64,000 bases of DNA from Pyrenochaeta sp. MPI-SDFR-AT-0127. Lineage: Eukaryota > Ascomycota > Dothideomycetes > Pleosporales > Cucurbitariaceae. Each line of letters starts with the position of its first letter. Within the stretch, counting starts at the first letter, position 1. A program made the translations under genes and the position numbers. Positions 1 to 12,224 of this stretch are shown here, in pieces. The notes under the pieces were generated by a model, which saw only the letters and a list, made by a program, of their open reading frames with translations, was not told the DNA's origin and did no database searches. Where the stretch lies: assembly GCA_020747015.1 (NCBI GenBank), contig JAGTJM010000027.1, positions 248,001-312,000 of the forward strand, given 5' to 3'.

Positions 1-1495
1 ACAATTCGTGAAGCGGTGTTGAACGATTGGAATACGATGTTATGGTGGTTGGCCCTTCATCCTGGTCGATGTTGTGCAAACCATACTGATGGAGAGCCAT
101 TTAGCTGCTAATCGTCTCTTCGCACGAAGGGGCAAGTTCGAGAAATCCATCATCTTATCTCGAGGTATACGGGACATAAGCAGGATTGTACAGTAGCCTG
201 GTCACCCCTCAAGCCACCAGACACCTTCTTGCAGATCCAAGCCCCACAGGGCGCTTATATCATGCAGGCATGCGGCGCAGCGTAACATAACAACACTAAT
301 AATATGTAAGGACGTGGCAACGACTAGCAATTGGTTCATTTTATCAGGGCCATTGTTTTGTGCCGAATCCAGATTCCTCCTTCATGTTGGAGCACAGACT
401 ATGACTTTGGGGGGACAAGAATCGTGGCCAGCGCCAAGTGGACGAGCAATTTGAACCAGTAACCATTCCCGTTACATCCGTAGTAGCTACCCAGGTATGC
501 GAAACCTATATTGTAAGTGCAACCTCGTGATCTAGTCATAATTGCTCTTCGTTGAAGACTAGCCAACAGGAGTATGATACTGCAAAGAACGGCTTCAGTG
601 ACTACAACAAGAGATAATCAGAATTCTCCAAGGCATGCAAGCATTCTTCTTCTCCAATTTTAATATTGATAGGCTTTTGTCCACCTGGTCTGACGCTAAG
701 TCAATGGATGCAATGGTGAAAGATCTTGATCAAACGCAACCTCTTCAACCCTCGACTTAGGAAAGAGCTATTCAGCCCTTCAACCACGAATTTTAAGTTT
801 GACCATGAAAATTAGAGTTACTTAATTATATTAAAATTACCTTCCTTTGAAATATAATTATTGGTCAGACGTGCAACTGGAGCTCGAAGGTAGTGACGAC
901 TCCTTTGCCTGCTCATACTGGCCAAACATCTACGTCAACATGCCAGCAACGCCGAGGTATCTCCATCGATTTGCAGTCGGCTGATGTTAATTTGATGCAG
1001 GAACAAGGTTATCCAACAATGTAGTATTGATGTAGGCAGGTTATGACATGAATTTGACTCGCTTGCTCATGAAGACGTGTCTTGCGACTGCACCAAGACC
1101 AACAACTATATCGGTCTCCCAAACTTATAGCCATAAATGAGCTGGTACTTGAATACGGGTGTAGTATCATGTACTCAGGTTGAAGAAATGTTGTCAAATC
1201 ACACACAGACAGGAATCTAGAGGTCAAGCATACATTGCAAACCTCATAGGTGGAGTCATTGTAATGGACCTAAGAGTCATTCTTTGACCTGTCATCTAAC
1301 AGTCATCATTTTACAGATGCTATAATACCCAAAACTTTATGCTATATTCTTCTGATACACTCTCTTGGTGCAGACTAGAAACCTTGCCCGCATTAGCTTC
1401 CAGTACCTGCATTGCCTATTTGATCTTCGAACTACTAATCTACACCATCAGTCTCACAAATTAAGCATCCTCAGTCTCAGCAGCGTTTCGAGGCA
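1..1495. other. Left-edge stretch without a recognised gene
   Basis: About 1.5 kb, locally A+T-rich (for example 790-860), with only short ORFs in conflicting frames. I found no chain of exons with convincing splice sites and no tRNA. The last 100-150 bp before 1496 is probably the promoter and leader of the following gene. A gene remnant too degraded to read by eye cannot be excluded. Confidence 0.5.
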
Positions 1496-3674
1496 ATGAA
1501 AAGAAGCTCTTTTTCAACCATGTTCGCTTTCACAGTACTGCTATTCATATTCGCAGTCTCTTCTCAAATCACTAGCACCAGAGCTACTTCTGCAGAGGCA
1601 TTCCCAACTACATCGTCTGCTATCTTGTTATCTATCTCGTCAAAAGCCACTCCTACGCCTCTTCAGCCTACCGTTCCAGCCACCGCGCATAATTCCTTCC
1701 TGTTTGACGGATCATGCGACCAGGTTCAGCAAGATTTGGTCCGAAAATCGTTTAATGACGCCAGACAAATGTCCAAATTGGCATCAGAAAACTGGGCAAA
1801 CCATCAGACAGATCCTGCTTTCTGGGACCTCTTCGGTCCAAGCGCAGTGAGAAATCTTTCTTCAATAGAGAAGTCTTTCAAAGACATTGTGGAGGGTGCT
1901 TGGAATATCACTGTGGTTTGTGACCTTCATGATGCAATCCGACAGTGTACAGATAGATATATGTACGGCGGTATAGGCGAGTACTCCAGGATGACACAGG
2001 AAGACTACTCACCTACACTGATTTTTTGCAGAGAGTTTTTCGGGTTTCCCACGCTTGACACCCAGGTTCAGCAGGCAATTAATATTGGTATGCGTACTCG
2101 CCTAGACTTAGGCGCCTACCATGAGAATCAAGGTACGCCGGATGCAATAGATAGGGTTGAATTGCGAGGCTAAATGTTTCAGGGACTGCTTTACTCCGGA
2201 CAATGCTCCACTACATACCACATTCTGAAGCTCTTGGTCGGCCCATCTCGAATCTTTGGGCTTACATGCGACACCGAGCGCAATCAGCTACCGTATTAGC
2301 TGCTCGATGGACCGCGTGCTACGGAATATCTTGTGCCAAACTATTGGCGCAGTTATCCGATGAAAATAATGACTGGAGCGTATTGAATGGTATTACACTT
2401 CCAAGTAGTTTTGTATGTCCTTGCTAACGCTACCAGCGGACAACTATGCGCTCTTTGCGCTGTCAAAATATGTCTCTCAACTGCTCCACGCAGGAGAGTT
2501 TGCTTGGCTTCCTCGTCTCAATCTCAATACACCGTGGACTACCGAGATTGTGCAACGTTATACTGCGACTGGAGTTAACACTTTTGCCGTGACCGGTCTA
2601 TTCGGTGCCCAGACAGTGTCCCAACTACGATACAATCTAACACGATATCAGTCGGCCGAGGATGTAATCTTCAGAACTGAGCTTCCTGAATACCGTCAGG
2701 CAGACATATGGAACGCGCCATGGGTGCCAGAAGACCTCAACTATAGCCAAGACTACATCTCACGCAGAGGAAAGTTCTACGAAGAATGGTCCAAGGCTGT
2801 TGATAATGACTTACGAAACATCGACACCATCCGGAACCTTACGTGTTTCGGCCAGGATAGTGGCGCACATCCAATTGCTCGAGCTTTTGACCTAGAAGAG
2901 GCAACACAGCTAGCCAAACAATTTTGCAACAAGAAAGTCAGAAAAGCGCTCAATGACTCTGCTGTATTGTATCCTGCTGCCTTGGTACATGATAGTAATG
3001 CTACTAGTTACCTTCGGGACTGGTTAGGGCGACCGAATGGAACCGCACCGATGAATTTCTACATAGCTCTCCATCCTAGTAGCGTTGAGTCTAATAAGTC
3101 ATTTTACGAGTTTTTCGAGGGGAAAGATGAGGACTTGAGGGTTGCCCATTGCTGGTTGACATTTAAGCATATCATTGAGAATGTGAGACACTCTGAGCCA
3201 GAATCTCTACAATCCAAAAGCTAATCGACCATAGTGTGACCAGAGCAGTTCTGAAAAATTCGGAGGAGTTATGACACTCAATGACAGAGTATGTATTTTC
3301 ACCCATCTCCGTTTTGTTGCAGATTTATTGGCAATCGCTTGTAGCTTCCACATGCTTCGAACATATCAAACTCTAACAAACGCCAGGTTTATGCTGCTAT
3401 TGCGTCCCCAAATTCACAACAAGCTTCGATTGCTAATATAACCCCTGTTAGCGATTTTCAATGTGCGGACTACAACCTGACAAGTTACTGGCACGCCAGC
3501 ACTTATCTTCAAGTCGATGATAGCGCTCGCCTAGGAAAACTTTGCACTTGTTGGTACAACAGCCATCCATTTGGCGCACAAATGTTTTGTAAGAAGCAAG
3601 GCGTTGATTGCGCCAATCTTGCATCTGCAGAGGACAGAATATGGGCTAGAAGTAAAGCAATGCAATGCGACTGA
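1496..3674 (+). CDS. Secreted deuterolysin (M35)-like protein with degenerate active site
   Basis: Five exons read as 1496-2132, 2183-2389, 2437-3182, 3235-3288 and 3387-3674, giving 643 aa; all introns are GT-AG and the phases close exactly. Residues 1 to about 30 form a signal peptide. The first half follows the M35 aspzincin layout: a Cys-bounded helical region, then the active-site helix, then N281-A-D-N-Y-A-L-F-A, which matches the NADxYALFA signature of deuterolysins. Where the family has HEXXH the gene reads H222-Y-I-P-H226, so the catalytic Glu is Tyr. The third zinc ligand (Asp of the GTxD motif) is not evident either. I therefore expect a non-proteolytic secreted protein. The C-terminal ~350 residues, including a Cys-rich end in exon 5 (CTCWY motif), are not recognised. 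Exon 3 can be read on to a stop at 3224, which would truncate the protein, but a 52-bp intron with a GCTAAT branch site and two further open Cys-rich exons favour the long model. Confidence 0.75.
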
Positions 3675-4866
3675 GAGGGGCTTTCCTGTGTTGACGGAGT
3701 AGTTGGGCAATTTAGTGACTCACTATTGGATAGGATGGTAGTCATTCGCCTTATTTCAGATTGTGTGACAGTAGTTGACTGATTGGACTTCTTGGGCACA
3801 ATGGTCATAGGCAAATGTAATGCTTTTTATCTTGATTAATGACATGATTGCATCATGAATGCCACATGTGAGATTGTCATTCGATCCTTCGCGCAGCTTA
3901 TGTTGTATATAGTAAGTCCTTCATACGCAAGCCGAGGCTGTTCTTGCCTCCAAGGCCATGGCTCGGGAACGACTTAGGCAGCGACATTTCTCACAATGTG
4001 GAATCGCCAAACTAAAGAGGTGTCATCAGTGACATCGGTGTCGATGGTCCATGGCCAGTGGTCCAGGCAAGAAATCCCATCTCGGTAGCCGGACTTGCTA
4101 GCGTGAACGCTTCGTAAGGTGAGAATGGATGGAGCTGATGAGACTGAGACCTTCCAGGTGGTAGATTTGAGGCTGCTTATTTCATAGTTTCACTCCTTCT
4201 TTGGGCTTGAAGTATTTTCAGTGAGTCTTTGAAGCTTCCAGACTACACGTCAAGGTTATCCTTCCTGCTTCCTTTGGCAGGTTCATGTCGGGGTCGAAGC
4301 GTCCAACACATGACGCGCACTCCTCACGTACCTGCCAAGATGTCAGGGGTAACACGCGGGGAATCCAATCACCACCCGTCCCTGCGCCAACGCCTACTAG
4401 TGCCCTTTGGCCAGCGATTAAATCACCACTCACAAGCCCCAGAAGCCACGCTCTCTCAGCTGCAAGACTCCGCCTCTGTGGTTTGCAGATGTCATTCGTA
4501 CGCGGCCATTCCAATCGCTTCGGTCCTCATCCTGTGACGCCACTGATTCGCCTATCCATCCGGACACGAGACCTGGGCCCACAAACGGATCTAGCCCAGC
4601 AGAAACGAGTATAGCATGAGCGTCGTGACTGGGCGCCATGGGCAGCTTACGCGCGAGCGCACGCTATTGAATGCTTGTACGAGCACCTCCAAAGCCTCTT
4701 AGGGGTCGAGTGGATCGTAGAATAAAACCAGCGGAGCGCCGTTGAAGCGGGTGTGTGTGTGTTGTTTGTAGTCGATCTTCACTCTACTTTCCTTAATAAC
4801 CTTAACCCTGCCGTGACCGCAATTGCGTGTCGTACATTCATTTACTAGTGAAATCGAACAGTGAAG
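3675..4866. other. Intergenic, no gene seen
   Basis: ORFs on both strands overlap around 4.2-4.6 kb without recognisable similarity. A short (GT)n run lies at about 4751-4762, and the last ~120 bp before 4867 is the probable promoter/leader of the next gene. Confidence 0.5.
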
Positions 4867-5370
4867 ATGGTGCGAGTAGTAATTGCTCTTCTTGGGCTCG
4901 TGGCTGCTGTCTGCGCGCAGGAGTCGAGCTGTAAGTCATCTTTTTGTTCCTTTCAGCTGCTATTGAGAGCAGGAAATGTGCAGTGTTGACATGATATCCT
5001 AGATACTGGCCCGATGTTCAACCCCTCTGATGCACCCTTCTTCGGTCCCAGCTCCCTCGTCATTCCCACCCTCACCGACAACGTCCCTACCTTTACGCAG
5101 ACACCCACTTTCATCCGCTCCCGAACCTCGTCCGCTGGCTCTGTCTCTCACTCAACCCACATCTCATCCACAGCTTCCCATTCTGCTTCCCACTCGTCTT
5201 CGGTATCAGCAAGCGCATCCCGAACCCCTACCCCGAGCCAGTCTGCCAGCAGATCATCTACGGCAAGTGCGTCTGCTCCAGCACAGAGCACTGGCGCGGC
5301 AAGTGCAAACTATCCAGGTGTAGTTGGAGCCATCGCCGGAGGAGTGGTTGCTGGACTGGCGTGGATCTAG
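4867..5370 (+). CDS. Small Ser/Thr-rich GPI-anchored-type surface protein
   Basis: Two exons, 4867-4930 and 5003-5370 (intron GTAAGT...CCTAG), 143 aa. Residues 1 to about 18 are a classical signal peptide (MVRVVIALLGLVAAVCAQ). A Ser/Thr-rich stretch suited to O-mannosylation follows. The C-terminus is small residues (ASANYPG) followed by a hydrophobic tail ending in GGVVAGLAWI, which is the arrangement of a GPI-addition signal. No enzymatic domain is visible, so a cell wall or membrane-attached mannoprotein is the most that can be said. The ATG was chosen because exon 1 alone supplies the signal peptide and the phases join exactly. It faces MRT4 tail to tail. Confidence 0.78.
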
Positions 5371-5812
5371 ACGACGAGTTTAGGACAGAATGCGGAGGAA
5401 ATGCGACACGAACAGGCCCGACTGTGAAAGACAAGAGAATGAAATGGTTGGAAGGTAGCAATAGTGTAGGAAATATTGGCTAGCCAGCGTGCAAGACGAA
5501 GAATGGTGGCGATCAATCAGAATGAGGTATCTCGATTAGTTAGCGCACATATCGTACAGATTGTTCACTTAATATAGATAAACTAGCCGTAAAGTGAGCG
5601 TCTACCATAGAGGTGATCATACAATTGGCAGTCCCTTTAGCACTTTTTCATTTCTGTGATGATGAGAAGAAGGGGTATATTGTGATGTACTCGAGAGACG
5701 ACCTCGTGCTTTTCGTCGTCCCAAAGCCCCACAGACTTTTTTCCCTAAATTGACCTAAAACCAGCCAAACGCCGTCATGATGCAATCAATTTCGCGATCT
5801 GCTCTGCACAAT
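5371..5812. terminator. Shared 3' region between convergent genes
   Basis: 442 bp between the stop of the GPI-type protein and the stop of MRT4. A/T-rich pieces near 5560-5600 may serve 3'-end formation for both. No ORF of note. Confidence 0.35.
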
Positions 5813-6575
5813 TTATTCTTCCATAGCGTCTACTTCTGTCACCGACTCAGTTGCAGTGGAGTAATATGCCTTCAAGTCGATTTTAAAGTCCGCCATAGCC
5901 ACGCCAAACATTTTCAGTAGTGCCGTTTGATGGCTGTTCATAACTTTGCCCTCTTCGCAAACAGTGTAGGGAGCGTCAAGTACGATTTTGCCCTTGTCAA
6001 GCCTAGTCGGCATACCCCACTTCCTGATAGTGGTTTCCACACTATGTGGTAGCGGCACGTCCTCCTCCTCTGGCACTTCACCGCCTCTTGAATGTACTGT
6101 GCCTGCAGGTATTGTGAACGTTTGAGTGGCGGTGATGCCGGCACGCGCAAAGTCCGTTTGTGAATATGCGGCGAAGTACTCAATAATCTCATTGGGTTCG
6201 CGATTGGTGAAGAAGAGACCGACATTACCGGCGAGGTATTCAGTGAGTTGTGAGAGGTTGGTCAGGTGCTCCTCAGCGGGTGTCTGACCGAGTGCCTTCG
6301 CCATAACCTTGGTCTTGCCAAAGAAGAATCTGCGGGCGTGTCAGTTTCGATTTGGAGCAACATGCAAAAGGCTCAAGCGCATACCGGCTGTCGGAGAACT
6401 CAGCGCGCACTTCCTTTAGGTACGAGTTTCGCATGTTCTCCACGGAAAAAACGAAGATGTGCTGAAAATTATCCGCTGCTTCCTGGACACTCGCGAAAAG
6501 TTTGAGCGACAGCTCTTTGCCTTTCTTGTCTGTCTTCGTAAGATGTACAACCTTCGCGCGCTTTGATTTCGGCAT
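5813..6575 (-). CDS. MRT4: mRNA turnover protein 4, ribosome assembly factor Mrt4
   Basis: Exons 6575-6385 and 6329-5813 on the minus strand (intron 55 bp, GTATGC...GCAG), 235 aa, against about 236-239 in yeast and human Mrt4. Mrt4 is a nucleolar/nucleoplasmic paralogue of ribosomal stalk protein uL10 (P0). It occupies the P0 site on pre-60S particles until P0 replaces it in late maturation. The sequence begins MPKSKRAKVVHLTKT, continues with KKGKELSLKLF, and exon 2 starts with FFFGKTKVM, all typical of Mrt4. It lacks the acidic stalk tail of P0, which separates it from uL10. It shares a 201-bp divergent promoter with MDM10. Confidence 0.95.
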
Positions 6576-6776
6576 GTTGGCGGTATTGGCGGAGAGTTTG
6601 GTTGTGGACTGTACTCCAAAAAAAGTTCGAGGTCCCAACTTCCAAAATTTAGGCGGGGAATCTTGGCGAACCACCGATTGGCAGCTGTGGTTAGCTCCGA
6701 ATGGGTACTTCCACCAAGCTCCAAGACATCGTTACTCGCTGCAGCCCCTCCAGAATGATACCTCAATAACAGCGAC
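6576..6776. promoter_or_regulatory. Bidirectional MRT4/MDM10 promoter
   Basis: 201 bp separate the two start codons, so both genes must be driven from this short divergent region. No TATA box stands out. Confidence 0.6.
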
Positions 6777-8055
6777 ATGTTGGATTTCATGGAGAATGTG
6801 CAAAATGCATTCTACGAAGCCTCGCACTGGAACGTCGATAATTCCTATGGCGCGCTGAATGCGACAGCCCGAGGCAAGTCTCACTCTGCATTCCGCTACG
6901 ATTCCAAGACTCATTATTCGACGTAGCACTGCTTGAATTTGAGATACCCCGGGGGTTGCGATTGCAAATATCGTCCCTTGCCGCGCCAAACTTTGCGACT
7001 TCGTACACTTTGGGCAGTGTGGGGGTGGTTGATGGCTCCGTGTCTTACTTGTACTCATCGTTGTCATTGAGGAAAGAGCTCAGGAGCTCGCATATCAATC
7101 TCCACCATGTGATAAGAGGTTATAAACACTTGCAGGGGCTAAGGAGGCCAGATGAGGATTGGTGGGGGGAGGTATGGCACGCTGGCAAACGGATAGATCG
7201 CAAAAGTGAGGCTTCAAAGACCAGTCCACCTACGGCAAGCTGACCATGACAGACACGCTGCTGTATGGACGTATTTTCCTGCCTCAGTCAAGACTCGAAG
7301 CCCTGTATTTACGCCGTCTTACACCCACCCGGCAGCTCAGAATTGCCGCCGTGAGCGACTCGAGCCTCAACAATGGCGGCACAATCCTCACGCTGCTGCA
7401 GAACGACTTTGGTAAATACAGCACGGAATACATGTACAGCACAGACTCGGCGTTGATGGGAGTACGAGGCCTCTACAATTTTGGACCCGACCCCAGAACT
7501 GCGCCTACGGAACCGACAATTGCAGAGCAGGTGGAACCAGTGCATGGTCGCTTCAGTGCTGGAGCTGAATTGTACTACGGCATATTGAACAAGAGTGGTG
7601 GCATAAGCACCGGCGTGCGGTTTACGACCCTACCCAACCATGCGGGCTTCCCGTATACCATGACGCTTACGCTCAATCCGTTGATGGGAAATCTTTCTTC
7701 CACATACGCCGTCAAGGCTGGCCCCAGCTTGGCGCTCTGCTCCCGTTTTGACTTCAATTTCTACTCCTACGAGAGCGAGCTGCAGCTCGGGTGCGAACTG
7801 TGGCGACGGCGCAACACCACTGACACAGAGTGGGCGGTTAAGAAGCTGCGCCCCGATTGGAAACGACCAACCGTTTCGCCCGATGACGACGTTTCCGGTG
7901 TGCTCAAGGCTAGAGTTAACCAGGATTGGCAGATAGGAGTGCTGTGGGAGGGCAGGATTAAAGAATTACTCTTTACGCTTGGTGCAAGCCTTGACCTGAA
8001 GAAGAGAGAGCAGATCTTCCGGTCTGTTGGTGTTGAGCTGCAGTACTCTTCTTGA
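6777..8055 (+). CDS. MDM10: Mitochondrial distribution and morphology protein 10 (Mdm10)
   Basis: Exons 6777-6873, 6927-7205 and 7253-8055, 392 aa. Mdm10 is a mitochondrial outer-membrane beta-barrel of the porin superfamily. It anchors the ER-mitochondria encounter structure (ERMES, with Mmm1, Mdm12 and Mdm34) and also joins the SAM complex in Tom40/beta-barrel biogenesis. Diagnostic segments are MLDFMENVQNAFYEAS at the N-terminus, the FATSYTLGSVGVVDGSVSYLY block, TLLYGR after intron 2, and the barrel end GVELQYSS. Intron 1 has a GC donor (GCAAGT...GTAG, 53 bp). Only this junction gives the conserved ATAR-ALLEF continuation. At 392 aa it is somewhat shorter than many fungal Mdm10 proteins but keeps both ends. 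Confidence 0.95.
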
Positions 8056-10385
8056 AGGACAACATCTACAACCTTGGAGATACCGTTAGTCAGAGCGCAT
8101 TGCATTCACCAAACGGTGGAACCACCGCCTCCTGGACGAGGCTAAGACAGCCATGACTACGCTTCCTCGCTGACAGGTTTTGACGTATGTTTGCGTGTCG
8201 GAACAATGATGGCACGTCACAGGCTGTGTGCCGAGGAAGGCGGCGTCAAGATGGTGGATGCCTATACCGAATCAGGGGAGAGTTTCGCAACGCCCAAGGT
8301 CACGACCATGTGTTTGCTGATCACAGCAGACACATCCTGGTTTTGAGACTCGAGTAAGTGGTCAAGTCTGCATGGTGATTCCGAGCGGTGTGACGCTGAA
8401 ACAATGTGTGGGGATATTTGCTTTCCGTTAAGTTGTCGCGGATGGTGCCGCTTGGTGTGTTTTTCAATGCAGTGGCGCGATTCGCAACAGTCTGCTACTT
8501 TGTTCAGTCTTGGAAACAGCCTCAAAAAGGTACCAGAGGCGGGTGTTCGGCATGCCGCATGGTGGGTGGAAATGGGTATCATGGGACGTGGGCGCAGATC
8601 CGATCAGGTCCGTGTAGGTCGTTGGTGGAGAGACGGTTTCCGAGTTCCTGGTTGTTGTCGCTCGCTTGCCGTGCGTCCACCATTCACACCACAGTGCCTG
8701 GCGTAAGCCTTGCAATCAATCTCACAAGGAAGTGGCTGGCACTACAGATTGACAGCTGTCGGGCGACTAGACGGCCGGCGGAGCTAGACTCGCAGGTACG
8801 ACCGAAAGAATATGGATGACAGCAAAAAGTCACAGTTGACGAACTCTTAATCTCCAGCTTGGGCGCTTTCTGGACGGGCGTGTCAGATTGGGCGTGATCA
8901 AACGGCACGGGCACCGATGGTCGTCAGGATCTTTTTCGTTTTCGGCTCACCCGAGCGATCCGCGACGAGGGCCTGACAAGCAGGTTCTCACGATCCCGAT
9001 ATGGGTTGTGTGCCGCTCGTACATCCACAGTAGGCAACGGGCACTCTCTGGGCGCGTATCGATGAAGCACACCGAGTGCGATGTTTGCCCACACATGCCA
9101 GAGTGAATCACGGCGGACAGCTAGTGCCGTCTGTCGTGCCTCGCAATGTCCATGGCGCTGTGTGAGGTGGGCGAGGCAGGCTCGGAGAAACTCAGACACG
9201 GTCGACCAAGGCTCCCCATGCCACGCTGGGGACGCCGTCGCTTGGGTACGTACTTGTACCTGACGCGACGCGCCAAGCGGGACGGGTGCCATGAGGCAGC
9301 GCGCTCATGTCGAACAACAACGTATGTTCATGCATCGCATTTTCAAACAACCATGGCTGGCGCAGCCCGCCAGTGGACGAGGACGAGAGCCGTCGGGTCA
9401 GGCTGGCGGGCAGCGTCTGGCGGGCCAGGATTGCCCTATGCGTGCACGTCTCCTGGGTCTTGGAACGGAGCCTGTCCTCCCACCCCTCGTCGGCCGCCCT
9501 GAGTGGTCCGAATGCGAGCAGCCTGGCTCTCAGCTGCGCGCATCCCCCTGACCTGGGCCGCGACGGCCAGCTCGCGCGGGTCGACTGCGGTGTGCTCGTG
9601 ACGGCAACACCGTGGTAGGGCAGGAAAAGCGTTCAAGGTTCATCCAGCAATCGTTCACCGCGAACACAAGCGTTTGAAGCGTCACCACTAATGGTGCGCC
9701 TTCTGGCGTTCAACGGGCGAAAGCTGTTCTATCTATGGTCTCGTCTTGAGGCGGGCGGGGCGCCTGGTGGTCAAGCCAGTCGCCCTAGTCGACTAGCGCA
9801 CCTTCCCCCTGGTCTGCTGGCTTGAAGGCCCCTTCCTTAATCTCCTCCCCTTTCGCACTCCACGCTCATTTACACCCGCCTTCACCTCTATCCGGATTCA
9901 TCGTCACCTCTCTTGGTGTGATCTCCATCGCCTTCTCTTTCTCTGTCGACTTCTGCGAAGTGCCGCCACTCCTTTCGGCCTTTGCCCACATTCATTTTCT
10001 CACGCCCACCCTCCTTAGGCCCTGCCTGTCCACTCCTTAGCTTTTCACCCTCCCACTTGCACTCCTTCTCGACGAAGAATCGCTTACGGACGATCCATCT
10101 TCGATATCTGCTCCTTGGCCAGCAGCTTCTTTCCCCTAGCCAGCTTTGCACGCGCCTGGATCGTGTCGCGAGCCTCGACAGACCGCGAAATCCTCTCCGC
10201 TCCCCAGCTTTAACCCGCTGAAAGCTTTGCTCGGCTACCACTACCTTCACACACCCACTTTGCTTGGGCCATTACTTCTCACGACACTTTACGACACTTG
10301 ATAGACAGAGGTGCCCAGCTTGACTGCTCCCTCAACACATCGCCCACCCAATCCGAGTCCATCCAGGTCTCACCCACATCCCAAC
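8056..10385. promoter_or_regulatory. Long region upstream of the homeodomain gene
   Basis: 2.3 kb. The 8.1-9.7 kb part is G+C-rich and opens ORFs of 60-137 codons in all frames at once, as expected from composition rather than coding. From about 9.8 kb the plus strand becomes pyrimidine-rich (long C/T tracts to 10.3 kb), typical of a long fungal 5' leader. A long regulatory/leader region fits a developmental transcription factor gene, but this is inference. Confidence 0.45.
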
Positions 10386-12224
10386 ATGCAATCTACCGAC
10401 GACGCCATGGTGTCCCCTACACCCTCACCATCCGCACAAATCCAAACTCCCACGCAGGGCTCAGCCCCTCGCCGACCACCACGCAAAAGCACTCTTACCC
10501 AGCAGCAAAGGAATCAGAAGAGACAGCGAGCCACTCAGGACCAGCTGGTGATGCTCGAGGTCGAGTTCAATAAGAACCCCACTCCAACAGCAGCAACGCG
10601 CGAGAGGATCGCCACAGACATCAACATGACCGAGCGTTCGGTGCAAATTTGGTTTCAGAACAGGTATGATGAGCGCGAACCACAATTAACCGAGTACTGA
10701 CAGGTGCACAGGCGTGCCAAAATAAAGAACATTGCCAAGAAGAGCATCGAGAATGGTGATGACTGCAACGACATCCCAGAATCGATGCGACGATATCTTG
10801 CCCTTCAGGCCATGGAATCGGGCAAGTCAATAGGCACCAATTTCCTCGGCCGTGCTGGCGGTATGCCATATGGCAGTGGTATGCTTCTCAACACCGACAC
10901 TAGCTCCTCCAAAGTTGGTAAGTGGCAGCGTGGAGACATTGCAGCCATAACGATTCGCAACTAACATGCCATAGTCATTCATCACTTCGCCTGTCGCTCT
11001 TTGAGCGTTGGCAACTGGAGAAGGGTCGGCCAGAGCGCCATGGATTTGGTCATTTTCTATTCCCCTGAGAAGTGCTGCGTTACCTACTACATCAACAACG
11101 ACTCGGCTGGCTACAAGATCGAGTACCCGTTCTCGTACATCAAGAACATCAGCCTGGAGAACGGCGACATGACCGCAAACGCCGAGGGAGCTTCGCAACG
11201 CCCTGGAGGTCTGGTTGTGGAGCTCAATCGCCCACCAAACTTCTTCATGGATTCCTCCGGCTCCGGAGGCTTCTTCCAGTGCGGTGACTTTACTGAGGAC
11301 CAGCAAGCATCCAACATCATGGTGCATCACTTGGGTGGTCACCCCAAGGTGTTGAGCGGGCAACTGGCGAAACTAGTCTCACTGGAGTCGTTTCAGAACC
11401 GACACAACATGTACGACCCGAACACCCTCGCAGTCTCGGCCCCCGTGTCGCCAATCAACCACCGACCCGCCTCTCAGCCGAATCATCTCGTACATCCCCA
11501 CATGGGCATGTTTCAAGAATCACATCTCACGCCTGGTCCATTCCCACCACGTGGTCACAAGCGCCAGCGCAGTCGCTCAGTGCCTGTTGCGATTGACTTC
11601 TCAATGCTCCGTCACCCAATGCCGTCCTTCATGATCCAGCCCGAGCCATCACCATACATCCCGAACCCGGATATCTTTGCACCTATCCCGCAGAGTGCCT
11701 CGGGCCCCATCGGACCACATTTGAGCATAGACACCTCCGCAGGGTACGGGATGGACTACCGACAATACCCCATGTCGGCTACGACTGCCAACTCACCGTC
11801 TGACTACGGAACCCCGGCTTTCTTCACTTCCGGACCGCCGACCGAGAATGTCCCGGCGTCAAACTTTGGACAGTACAACATACCTCCGTATGTGCACACA
11901 CCAATGGGCCCACCTCCACATTCGGGTGCAGCAAATTCACCCATGCCAGCCATGACCCACCCTGACCCAATTATTGCGAACCAGTCCCCACCGCTGAGCT
12001 CTTTTGGCCGTGACAACCATGCGGACATGTACCCAATGTCACATGAGAACGGCATGTCTGATGAAACACTGCACATGACGGACATGTACGCGAAGCAATC
12101 ACTCAACCTACCCTTCCGGTCTCCGTTGCTAGAAGAGAACGTCGACGACCTGGACATGCAGAATCTGGTATCTTTCGGCACGATAGATCCGTCGAGTTTA
12201 TCGCCCGAGCATCATCAGATGTAG
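10386..12224 (+). CDS. Homeodomain transcription factor
   Basis: Exons 10386-10663, 10712-10917 and 10975-12224, 577 aa. The homeodomain lies at about residues 41-100: a basic arm (RNQKRQRAT), helix 1 with QLVMLEVEF, and recognition helix 3 W-F-Q-N-R-R-A-K-I-K-N. Intron 1 splits this helix at the N-R junction, and the family signature fixes its acceptor at 10711 rather than the earlier AG at 10703. There is no three-residue TALE insertion. Exon 3 opens with a block (GNWRRVGQSAMDLVIFYSPEK, read across residues) that fungal Phx1/RfeB-type homeodomain proteins carry; this assignment is from memory of the family. The rest is Pro/Met/Ser-rich and probably disordered. Expected role: nuclear DNA-binding regulator of development or nutrient/stress response. 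The GTG-initiated extension upstream was not used. Confidence 0.88.

Noticed and set aside
8404..9636. Many overlapping ORFs of 60-137 codons on both strands
   Set aside because: They open in all frames at once, as expected from high G+C, and none has a recognisable domain.
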